Positions 47,561 to 57,965 of a DNA stretch of 64,000 nucleotides are shown in pieces. The position numbers were made by a program, and so were the translations under genes. Within the stretch, counting starts at the first letter, position 1, and every line of letters begins with the position of its first letter. Under the pieces are notes generated by a model, which had not been told where the DNA came from, made no database searches, and worked only from the letters and a program-made list of their open reading frames with translations. The stretch is from Blastomyces gilchristii SLH14081 (taxonomy: Eukaryota; Ascomycota; Eurotiomycetes; Onygenales; Ajellomycetaceae): the NCBI RefSeq assembly GCF_000003855.2, contig NW_003101674.1, positions 1,583,355-1,647,354 on the forward strand, given 5' to 3'.

Positions 47561-50500
47561 AAGATGACAATGAATGTGATTCTTATATCTACTGTGATTG
47601 ATAATATATATAATATAACAGTCATGATAGACAGTGATCTATGTCACTATACAATGATAAAATCTTCAGTTGTAAGATATTATAACCTTCAGTGTATTCC
47701 TTTATCAAAACCTTAACTTCTTGCAGAATTTGATGATTCAAAAGACATTTGTACCTGTTACATGATGAAGCTGATCATAGATGTAGAAGAACATCAATAT
47801 GAAGATGTCTATGTATATGAAGTTGATAATCTTGATTACAATCTTATGTTAGAACTTATCTGATTATCTGAACAAGGCATCTTATTGAACACTTGAAACA
47901 GAAGTGTGATATTCTCTAACAATGATAGAATTTATGAAGATAACATTCATAAGACTATTGATCTGACACAGATCTCTGTCAACATCTATAAAATGCTCAG
48001 AAAAAGAAGTCACTGAAAGAATTGCTGATAGCAGAACTATGTATCAATCTATTTCATTAGTCTGATTGATATTAAAAAGACTCTAGAAAAATTATTCTGT
48101 ATTATAATAACAGATTCTTGTATAAAACTCTCTCAATAATATCATGAATATCTAGATGTCTTCTGATAAGATAATATTATGAATATATCTCTCTTACAAG
48201 GTTCTGAAGTCAATCACAGTATCAAGTTAGAGAAAAAGAATGATAAGAATTTCAAACTGTCATGAGACTCTCTTTATAACATGTTCTGAGATAAACTTCT
48301 TCTTCTTCAAAAGACACTCAATGATCTGTTGAATAAAGAATTCATATACATTAGCAACTCTTCCACTGCAGCTTCTATTCTCTTTGCAAAGAAATCAGAT
48401 AAAGAACTCTGATTCTGTATGAACTACTGAGATCTGAACAGATTGACAAAGAAAGATCAATATTTCTTATCTCTTATCAATGAAACTCTAGCACAGATCA
48501 GACAAGCTCAATGATTTATAAAACTAGATATCATCATCACATTTCATAAGATTTATATCACTGAAGAGAATGAATGACTTACAGCATTCTGAACATGTTA
48601 TAATCTCTTTGAATGAATAGTCACACTCTTTGAACTGACTAACACTCTCAGTATATTTCAGAAGTATATTAACTGAGTACTCTGAGATTTTCTTAATGAG
48701 TTTGTATCTGCTTATCTAGATGACATTCTCATCTTCACTGATAAATTCAGAAAAGAACATCAAGAGTATATGTGAAAGATATTACAACAGCTATAAGAAG
48801 CAGAACTACTGATAGATATTGATAAGTGTGATTTTAAAGTCAAGAGTATCAAGTATCTGAGTTTTATTATAGAAGCTGATAAGAAGATTCAAATGAATTC
48901 TGAGAAAGTCTTCATTATTCTTGAATGAGAAGCTTCATATACTGTGAAAGATGTATGAAGTTTCATCAGATTTACTAACTTCTATCAGTGATTTATATGA
49001 AACTTCTCAGATATCATGAGATTACTTACAGATCTCACTAAGAAAGACTCAGTATTTCAATGATCAGTGAATGCTGAAGCTGCATTTACACAGATGAAGA
49101 AGATATTCATTAATATCTCTCTGCTGATAATATTTAATTCTGATCACAAGACAGTTGTTAAAGCTGATTTCTCTGACTATGTGATAGAAGAAGTGATATT
49201 ATAATATAATAATGAAGATATTCTACAATCATGTATTTTCATATCTAAGAAACTGAGTCTCACTGAATGCAATTATGAGATCTATAATAAGAAACTTCTC
49301 ACAATTATATACTGTTTAGAAGAATGAGACTCTGAACTCTGAAGTGTCTCTGAATTTAAGATAGTCATAGATTATAAGAACTTCAAATACTTTACAACTA
49401 TCTGTAAACTCACTGAATCACAGATATGATAATCTGAGTTCTTAAGCTGCTTTCATTTTACAATACACTATCATTCTGATAGCCAGAACTTGATGACAGA
49501 TGTTCTCTTACAATGAGAGTAAGATATATTATCTAATGTAACAGATACTCACTGAATGAACTGAGAGTATCAGCTCTTGAATCTGAAGATACTAGTTAAT
49601 CAAGATGAAATAGTTTATGACACTATACATGCTTCTTCAGTTAGAACTATTATTAATATCTTCACTTTCTCTACACTGAATGAACTGTGATATACAGTAG
49701 CTCAGATGAATGAACTTCTTCAGATTCTCACTGAAGCAGTATATCAAGAAGCATCTCAATTTCTTCTAGAACTATATATAAGAACTGATATCTCAGAATG
49801 TTCAATTAATAATAATAACACTTTATAATTCTGCAAATGACACTGAGTCTCTCACTCTGAACCCTTATACACTCAGATAATGCAAGAGATGCATGATTTA
49901 TGTATAATCAGTTATTCAGGCTGTGAATAACTGTATAGAATGATCTCTCAAGAGTTCTACTGATCTGAGATATTAAACAGTATTAGACACTTCATCTGAA
50001 ACTGCAATCACTGTTCTTCTGTTATCTCATGAAAGAACTGTAGAAAAGATCTATTGAAATCACTTAATATCTCTGATAGAATCTAGTAAGATGTAGTAAT
50101 TAACTTCACTATTAATCTATCTGAGAGTAAGAGTTGTAGAAATATTCTGATCATCATGAATTGACTGAGCAAAGATGTAATATTGAAATCTTATGATAAG
50201 ATAAATACTGAACAAGTCACTGAAGCTTTTCTACAGAGCCTGTTCTATCAGATGCATGAATTGCTGAGATCTATAGTATTGAATTGAGGCTGTCAATTTG
50301 TGAGTGCTCTCTGAACAAGAATCTGTCAAGTTCTCAAGATTATACACTGTCTATCAACTACTTATCACTCTGAGACTGATGATACATCAGAATGAATAAT
50401 TCAGACTATGAAGAATTATCTCTGTAAGTTCTGTAACTACTTACAAGATAATTAATATGATCTTCTTCTACATATAGAGATTACTATCAATAATTGAGAT

Positions 50501-51150
50501 GCTATTTTAACAGATATAAGCCTGTTCTTTCTTACATACAGATATCACATGAAAGTGTTAAATCTTCTAGAAATCACACAGTTCACATCAGACTCTCACA
50601 GTCTGATTCAGATCACTGATAATATAGTAACAAAGCTCTGAGATATCTGTGATTGAGCAGAGGCCTTCATAGCAACTGTGAAACAAGATCAAGAGAATTA
50701 AATCAATGTTTACTGAGACTCTGATGAATAATATAAGATAGAAGATCTGATATGATTGAATCTTAAGAATATACAAATCACATGTTCATCTCATACACTA
50801 GATTACCATCATATCAAGTATAAAGTGATAGAAGTTCTAGATAGTCACAACTACTGTCTTGATACATTATCAGAAATTCATGATATATTTTATACAAGCT
50901 TGCTTCACTGCACTATCACTGATCTGTTTTCTTCTCAACTGACTTCTGACTGACAGTCACCAGACATCATAGAAGAAGATAATGAGCTTGTGTGAGAGAT
51001 TGAGAATATTCTTGATAAGAGATCTCATAGCCACAGCTGATAATATCTTGTAAAATGAGTCAGCTATAATCAACTGATCTGAACTCCAAGTTCTGTGTTA
51101 TCTGAAACAGCAGTCCTTGACTGATGAAAACTGCTTCTGAAAGAGGGAAC
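47561..51150 (+). pseudogene. Chromovirus B copy 3 pol with chromodomain
   Basis: Protease near 47575-47680 (LISTVIDNIYNITVMIDSD; the Gly of D-S-G is altered). RT from about 48290: LLLLQKTLNDLLNKEF, FCMNYWDLNRLTKKD, and YLDDILIF at 48713-48736 intact. RNase H region at about 49140-49350 (KAFSDYV-like, [15 protein letters not shown]). Integrase: zinc-binding segment near 49880-50010, ending in WNCNHC, and core near 50090-50410 with LNWGCQFVSALW (usual DRGSQF) and YHSETDDTSEW (usual HPETDGQTER). The C-terminal chromodomain at about 50985-51100 has VWEIENILDKRS and YLVKWVSYN, which in chromoviruses directs integration to heterochromatin marks. The 65-residue open piece at 50756-50953 is the GPY-like module. 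Confidence 0.88.
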
Positions 51151-51153
51151 TAA

Positions 51154-51462
51154 TGTGACAGACTGTGCCTGATCAATTATATAGACTATTTTATTACACT
51201 TCACAGATTTCAATCACTTCATTCTTGAATATGTATGCTCTGATTCTCAGTCATTCTTGATCACTGATTCTCAGCTGCTATGAACGCGCGTATATTCTTT
51301 CACCCTGAAGCTCCACCGCGTACACCATCACATACGCGTATAAATATTCATCTCAATCATCAATTCTCACACTTTCTCTTTCTTTCCTTCTCTAACATTT
51401 TTATCTTTGTTATATAAGACCTATCAATATTATACTAATCTATTCAGCGTAGACCTCTTACA
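51154..51462 (+). repeat. 3' LTR of chromovirus B copy 3
   Basis: Starts TGTGACAGACTGTGCC, ends GTAGACCTCTTACA. Partner of 45820-46128 and more mutated over its first half, with a short GC-normal patch at about 51285-51335. Confidence 0.92.
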
Positions 51463-53806
51463 GAAACAAATTATTGAAAGATAGTATATAGCTGTTTTAA
51501 CAGACTATATCTGATCAATTTCCTCCTCTTCATATTCAGATATTTCTGAATTCAGCTATTTTATTGTAGCTGCTTGAGTTTCTGATAGAAAGTCTATTAA
51601 GTATTTAATTCCTGTCTCAGTTGAGAATAAGAATCTCATATTTAATTGATTTAAATCATACTGCTTCTTTAATCTGACTCTGAGACTATTGTATAATGCA
51701 CAATATATTACAATATACTTCAGATTTTCATTCACATTGCAGAATGAGCACTCTGTTGAATCAAATCTATCATCAAATCTTTGTATATAGAATTTGAAAT
51801 ACCCATGTTCTAGTTTCAGCTGAATTATAGATGAGACTATTTTCTTTTTACATTTAATTAAACAAGATTTTCACTTTGATTTTGTCTCAAATCTTGAATA
51901 ATGTATACTCTTCTTTTGTTTCTGCCAGCTTTCATTTCACTTATTTAAACAAGATTCTTTTATCTTTCTCTTTATGAAAGACTAGAATACTATTTTTTGA
52001 ATAGATCTGCTTAGTTCTAAACCCTTTTTTGCAGCTGAATCCGCCAATTCATTGTCATGAATATTCATATAAGCAGGAACTCAATGCAGATGAATTATCA
52101 GTTTTGATATTCTTCTCTTTTGAATTTTCAAAACAGAGTTTAAAATCAGTTCAAGATTCATTTGATCATTATAAATCTGACTATTTCTAAGTCTTTTTAA
52201 AGCAGTCTGACTATCAGAGAATATTTATATCTCTTTCAAACTATTTCCTCTTTTATAAGATTTTATTTCAATAAGTTTGAAAGCTTTCACTATTATAAAT
52301 AGTTCAGCATCAAAGACTTCAGATTCACTGTCTAAATTTCAGAAATCTGAGATAAAATTGATATTATCTTCAGTATAAGCAATGCCTGCGCCTAATCTAT
52401 TGAAATTCTCATTTTTTGAGTGATCTGAGTAAATCAGAATAGAGTCTTTTATATTGATTGTAGAGATCTTTTTCAAATGCTGTTTATATTCTCTCTCTTT
52501 AGATAGTTCACTTATTTATAAGTCTATAAGGGATTCAAGCTTTTCTCTTCAGAAAGATATCTTCTCATGATCAATTTTCTCAATATTTAATAAAGAAAAT
52601 TGATTCTTAATAAGTGAACATAGTCTATACAGTTGAGAGAGCATTTTCTTTCAAGTATTATTCTCATTTCAATCAAGAAATCTATTTCAATTCAGTTCAT
52701 TTCCTGAGTTAACTGATGAAAATGAAGAAGAGACTCTTTCTCTGATTATATGATTTGAGCTCATTTTCATGACTCTCAGAGTATAGTTCATACAGGTGTT
52801 TTCAAATTGAATAGCAGAAGATGAAATTGAAGCTTTAATTTTCATTGCTTTAATAGAAGATGATTTGAATGATTTCAGAATTCTTCTCAAAGGTCTGTTT
52901 TATAGACTTTGAAAGAGTTCAGTTAAGTTATCTTGATTGTTTCATCAAACTTGAACTCTATAATCAGCTACTGAGATAATACAGGCTATGTATAACTGTC
53001 TCATAGCCTGAAAGAATAGACCTCTCTCAGTATTTAATAGTCTGATTATACTATTCACTAGTCTCTCTGTCTTGATAATTCTTTGTTGAATATGATATTT
53101 AAAATTCAACTTAGAGTTTAATCATACTCCTAGCCATTTGACATTCAAACTGGGTTTAATCTCTTTATTCAAAAGAGTTAGACTTAGTTCTTTCTCATTA
53201 AACCTGGAAAAAAAGTGAATTAACTCAGTTTCATTCATATCAAATTGAATTAGATTGATATCTGCTCTAACAAAGATTTTCTTTACTGCTTTCTCAATCA
53301 CTTCTAAATTCTCTTTGATTGTCTTTAAACTGTAGAGTAGATCAATATTATCTATATAACTTGAAGATCTCACTATTTTCATGACTCTGTTCTTGAATAG
53401 ATATGCAGTGTATATTGTAAATAAAACAGGTGAGATTGAAGATTCTTATGATACTTCTATTTTTATCTCAGTTTTATCTTGTTTTCTTCCATCAAAGAAT
53501 AGTTGTATAATTCTTTTAGACATAAAACAATTAACTCATTTTATTAGAGAAAGTGGCAGTTTTAACATCTTCAAAGTTTGAATCATCTTAGACTTTGAAA
53601 CATGATTAAATGCATCTTTTATATCAATAAAAACTGCAGTTGAGACCAGGTCTTCATGCTTTACTACTTGAACATCATAAATAACTGAGAGAACAGTATC
53701 AATTGCAGAACATTGTTTTCTATCTCTCATTTATTCATTAAATAGAAGAGAATCATTAATAGAGCTTAAAAAAGATGATCTAGTAGCTATTATCTTTTCT
53801 AGAATT

Positions 53807-53820
53807 TTTCTCAAACAGTT
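53807..53820. repeat. SINE 2 target duplication (left)
   Basis: TTTCTCAAACAGTT, repeated at 54191-54204. In LINE copy 1 the equivalent site (near 23970) is uninterrupted. Confidence 0.85.
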
Positions 53821-54190
53821 ATTATTATTATTATTATTCTTTCATTATACTCATATACAAGCGGAGCTTATGATGAGTCCTTGCGTAATGTTAAATACAG
53901 GTCAAGTGTTGGTTATACAGGAGGAAATACAGGTGTTGAGACCACGCCAAGATAACAAGAACATAAGAAAATACAAAGAAGTGACAATTAGATACATGCA
54001 ATAATAACTTCTCAGCTCAGGAACATAGAGCGATTCATTGAAGCAATTTGTACACCTCTGTATTTATTAGAAACCTGAGGTGCTTGAGTTCCGGATTTAA
54101 TGTATCCCTGCGGGTTTCGAACCCACGCGCCTTGGTTTCCCACGCCAAGGCGCTACCAGGTGGCCGCATTAACCATTTGGCCACCGGGGC
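53821..54190 (-). mobile_element. tRNA-headed SINE copy 2
   Basis: 370 bp in reverse, about 95% like copy 1 by eye, with the same A and B boxes (near 54177 and 54118), the same hairpin and an (AAT)n tail at 53821-53840. It has a 14-bp target duplication. Its 5' end begins exactly at GCCCCGG, which fixes the SINE start. In copy 1 two extra bases precede it. GC-normal inside a mutated LINE. Confidence 0.9.
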
Positions 54191-55527
54191 TTTCTCAAAC
54201 AGTTCAACAGAGATATTACTCTATATAACTTAGAAATTAAAGCTTTTCTATTAGATTTTATAAGAATTACTCCAGTAGCCTCTCTTCAGCATTTAGAGTG
54301 ATAATCATTTTTTAAGAGATTTAAAAAGAGTTCAAAATATTCATTCTTCAAGTAGAAATATATGTTTTAAATAATCAAGTGATTAATTGAATCAGGCCCT
54401 GCAGCAGTTTTAATTGAACTTGAGAATATTGCTGACTCTAGTTCATTACATGTAAGCTCAGATCATTCCCAGTTATTTTCATCAATATATTCATGAAATG
54501 ACATATTCTTCTCTTCTAAATGTGATGAGTTTTGAAAGAGAATTCTTATAAAAGCATGACATTTTTTCTCAAAAGAGTTTGCTGTATACAATTCATTCTG
54601 AAATTTATATTCTAAGATTGAAAGCTTTGCTACACTTCTTGTTTTAGTATAGTTGAAGACTTTAAAAACTTCTTTTTCTTATGCTTCTTCAAGAAATTTG
54701 TTTCAGCAATTTTTTTTGACTTTTTTAATATCTGAAAAATATTCATTTTGAATAGCTTTGACATCTTTATCAGATATTAAGTTATTCTTTCAATCTCTCT
54801 TAACAGTGACTAATTGCTTTCTTTTAGAAGTGATATTCTCATTTCATCAAGGTTTGAAATACTCAGAAGACTTTTTCTTTGAAATATTTTCTTCAATACT
54901 TGTTAGATGAATAGATGTAATCAGCTTTACTCTATTCTCAAGCATTTCATTTGAGATATCTTGACTTTGATTTCAATAGAGCTCACTCTGTCTTTCAGAT
55001 TTCAGCTGTTTTACTCTTTCTTCAACTGCTTTTCAATCAGCTTTTTCAAAGTTATACTGATTAGAGAGAAGAGGATTTTCACTTCTTTGTTTTTCACTCA
55101 GTTCAATATTAAATTGAATAATCTCATGATTGAATCCTTCAGTTTCATTTGAATCAATAAACCAGTTTATAAGTCTTTTTTCAATTAGATTTTGTGACAT
55201 GAAAGTTAGATCTATGATAGATTTCTGTTTCATGTCTTTTCTAAAGAATGTTTGTTGATCTGACTTGTTAACTAAATCTATTGAATGCTTAAAAGTTCAT
55301 TCAATCAGTTTATCTGCTCTTACTGCTCTTGTGCACTCTGAGTTTTATCAGAGATGATGTGCATTGAAGTCTTCTGCAATTATAGAGTTTTTTAAGAGAG
55401 TTATATTCAAAAATTCTCTGTCAATTATTCAGGTATTGTTGTTTTCTTTCAATTACTTTTCATTATAGATATTTATAAGTTGAATAGTATCAAACTCATT
55501 ATCTTTATCTATAATATCACTCACTAG

Positions 55528-56033
55528 TAGACTGGCCGCTGAGATCATGAATTTCACATTTGGTCCCATTTGATCTGATCTCATACATTTCTTGACGTGA
55601 ATCCCGCTGGGACTAATCATTAAACAAACATGCAAAGTAACTATATATCAGATCTTAAAATGAAATCATGACTTGAAAAAAATGAGAAAGTGGTTCCATT
55701 TGATCCCATTTAGTCCCATTCTTGACATAAAGTTACTATTTTTAGGCATTTTAAGGTTTTTTTTAGACTATTTTTAATTTTTTAAAAAGTAACACTTTTT
55801 GATAACACTCAAATGAGATTTAAAGTCATTTAAAGCAATAAAAATAATTTAAATTGAGAAGTGGAAATCATGATCTCATTTGAAAAATGTGATAAGAGTA
55901 GACAGTAAGTCTTACTGAGACAGTATAAGACTACTATCTAATGTTAGAACTGTGTAATGGGATCTGTCGAATTGGCAATGAGACTATCAAAAATTCTGGT
56001 CCTGGTTTCAGACACGGTCATTCGGTCAGTCTA
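55528..56033. mobile_element. Non-autonomous hAT-like TIR element (506 bp)
   Basis: The ends are inverted: TAGACTGGCCG on the left, and TAGACTGACCG when the right end is read in reverse. The 8-bp duplication CTCACTAG lies at 55520-55527 and 56034-56041; the uninterrupted site is visible in LINE copy 1 near 22625. Eight-base duplication with short TIRs is the hAT pattern. The interior has a subterminal repeat of TTTGATCCCATTTAGTCCC type near 55570 and 55695, and no open frame. Many CC and GG remain, so it is little mutated. Confidence 0.85.
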
Positions 56034-56353
56034 CTCACTAGAATATCAGAGTCAGATATGATATTAAATCTCAGATTAAATTAATATCTTGATCTTTTTC
56101 TCTCATGAATCACTACTCTTGATTTTATCTCAGATTTTTCAGGAAGAAAGCAGTAATAGCTTGAATGAGAAATGATGTACTTTTGCTCAGTATCAAAGTT
56201 TGGTTCTTGAAGAAGTACAAAGTCAACTTTTTGTTCCAATGCAATCTGAAGACAAGAATAAATGCAATTTGAGTTTCTATCTACATTGTTTTGAATAAAT
56301 GTCATTTTTGAAGAGTTTTTAAACTTTTTTTGTTGTTTTTGTTGTACATTCAT

Positions 56354-56682
56354 ACTAAAAGAGAGTGAAGATAGAGTAGAATCTAATCACTATCATCAGA
56401 TAGTAGATTATAACTATTTTGAAAAGCAGGAATCTCAACTGCTTTCATTCTATCTAATTTATCACCAGAGTCATTTCTCAATTCTCTAATCTTAACAGGT
56501 GTTTGAGGATTCAAATTCTGTTTACATTTAGCTGGAGAATTGAAGTTTAAAGATCTAGACAGTTGAGAGTTTCTTCTTTTTGAGCTTGCAGTTGTAGATT
56601 TACTAGCTTGACTTTTCTCTTCAGTTTTAGATTCACTTTGAGCTTCATCTTTTCTCCAGTTCTTCTGAGTTCTTGGATACAC
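56354..56682 (-). pseudogene. LINE Y ORF1 C-terminus (5'-truncated)
   Basis: Open from 56679 to the stop near 56383: RTQKNWRKDEAQSESKTEEK... ending NSYNLLSDDSD, matching residues after the zinc knuckles of LINE copy 1 ORF1. The knuckles themselves are lost by truncation. It retains Lys where copy 1 has TAA near 22225. The first residues of the 107-residue open frame come from the chromovirus LTR and are not ORF1. Confidence 0.85.
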
Positions 56683-56693
56683 ACAACTATATA

Positions 56694-56855
56694 GACTGAA
56701 GTTCATGAATACTATTCACAACTCAGCTTGAATGCTATTATACATTTAATCTCTACGTTTTATCTTTCTACTGTGAATACTTCTAGTAGTTAACAGTATA
56801 TATCACATCAAGCTGCAAACATCTGAATAATCATCTGTAAGTACTTATTCTTACA
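56694..56855 (+). repeat. 5' LTR of chromovirus A copy 2, second part
   Basis: Continues from 44962 across the LINE and ends GTACTTATTCTTACA like 5880. Together the two parts give 254 bp against 259 bp for the LTR of copy 1. Confidence 0.87.
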
Positions 56856-57965
56856 TTTTAAGCTCAGTCAGTCAGCAATCATCTGTTATAACTGAAAGAA
56901 CTAGAAGCTTGTATACTTTAATCTCTATGAACTCTACTGCAGACACTCAGAAGCAGTCATCTGAATCATGAATAACTTCTGTAAAAGAAGTCTTATAGAA
57001 CTTACTAATTACTTACAGAACATTTTTCTCTGCATCTGTAACAGAGAAACTCTTTGAATTCATAAATAAATTAATCTCACTGAAGAACATTCTTGAGCAT
57101 CTTCTACAGAATCAAGCTATTTTTCTACAAGAAATACTTACTGTCTGTAAACACTCTTAAACTGAGTCTCTAGATATGATCTTCAGAGACACTTATAAAC
57201 TGAAAAAAAACTTTCTTAAGCTGTAATCACTTAAGGTCACTTACTGAACTACAATCTATAAAAGCCTTTATCAGTTTGTATTCAAAATTGACTTACAAGC
57301 CTGACTGTGTGACATGAAAGATGAAGAAGCTGTTATCTATATAATGACAGATCTCTACTACACTGAAGTCAAGAACTGATTGAATAATCTAGAGAATAAT
57401 TATAAGAGATTCTAATAATCTGTTCTTAAGACTTATCTAAAGAATAAGTTAAGAAACTCTGTGATCTGAACAGAGAACACCTGAATCATAATCATCAATA
57501 TTAGAAAAAGAGATGAGAAATCTGATAAAGACTACTTACAATGCTTTATAAAATTATGATGTGAATTGAGATCTATGAAAACAGAGCTCTGAAACAAGAT
57601 CTGAATGATGATATTTGTAAAGAGACTGAAAAAAGATATACAGAATAAGCTCATTAAATAAGACTCTAAGTTCTTGACTCTGAAGAAACTGATGACTCTC
57701 ATTCACTACTTACAAATCACTGAGAGAGTCACAGACCTGTGAAGAGCAGATTATCAATCAGCTCTGTAAGAGCCAGAACAACAGAGAACAGATTTGTCAG
57801 AGAAGAATAATAAGACATAGAGATATTTTTATCTGAATACTGAGTAAAAGAAAGAGCTTCACAAGCTTCTGTGAACAGAGTGTATAATGAAGAGACTAAG
57901 AAAAAGTATCTCTGCTTTATTTATTTTAAATCAGAACATCTCTCTCTGTACAAACTATTCAGATA
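56856..57965 (+). pseudogene. Chromovirus A copy 2 gag
   Basis: Heavily degraded gag: a Glu/Lys/Trp-rich helical translation with many stops and probable frame changes. The zinc knuckle near 57918-57957 reads CFIYFKSEHLSLY: two of four C-x2-C-x4-H-x4-C ligands are Tyr and the usual Gly before His is Glu. It lies where gag should be, between LTR and protease. Confidence 0.7.

Larger units (their letters stand above)
45820..51462 (+). mobile_element. Ty3/gypsy chromovirus family B, copy 3 (full length, plus)
   Basis: 5.64 kb, with 309-bp LTRs (45820-46128, 51154-51462), a purine tract AAAGAGGGAACTAA just before the 3' LTR and the perfect duplication GAAAC. Order: gag, CCHC, protease, RT, RNase H, integrase, chromodomain. 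It is the best-preserved family B copy for active sites: the zinc knuckle and YLDD are both intact. Stops, mainly TGA at expected Trp codons, run through the whole coding part. Confidence 0.94.
51500..56353 (-). pseudogene. LINE Y ORF2 (split by SINE and hAT-like element)
   Basis: Minus strand from the ATG at 56353 (MNVQQKQQKKFKNSS; 90 codons open to the first stop) to the TAG near 51500. Pieces match LINE copy 1 ORF2 throughout. Endonuclease VDFVLLQEPNFDTE is near 56225. The hAT-like element lies in the endonuclease at 55528-56033. The SINE lies at 53821-54190, just upstream of the RT fingers. RT has MRDRKQCSAIDTVLSV near 53720, and its active site near 53365-53345 reads YIDN rather than YMDD. 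RNase H has FSDSQTALKRL-like near 52225 and IHDNELADSAAKK near 52060. It is more mutated than copy 1 in RT but has fewer stops in the endonuclease. Confidence 0.87.
45486..56682 (-). mobile_element. LINE copy Y, carrying three nested insertions
   Basis: Reverse-strand LINE from the (AAT)n tail at 45486 to a 5' truncation within ORF1 at 56682. It is interrupted by chromovirus B copy 3 in the 3' UTR (45820-51462), by a SINE (53821-54190) and by a hAT-like element (55528-56033), each with its own target duplication. Its own outer flank is TACACACAACT at 56683-56693. Confidence 0.9.

Noticed and set aside
50588..50776. Minus-strand 62-residue open frame, and the similar plus-strand frame at 33933-34130, as a conserved small gene
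   Set aside because: Both are the antisense of the same integrase region in chromovirus B copies. Their similarity reflects the shared element.
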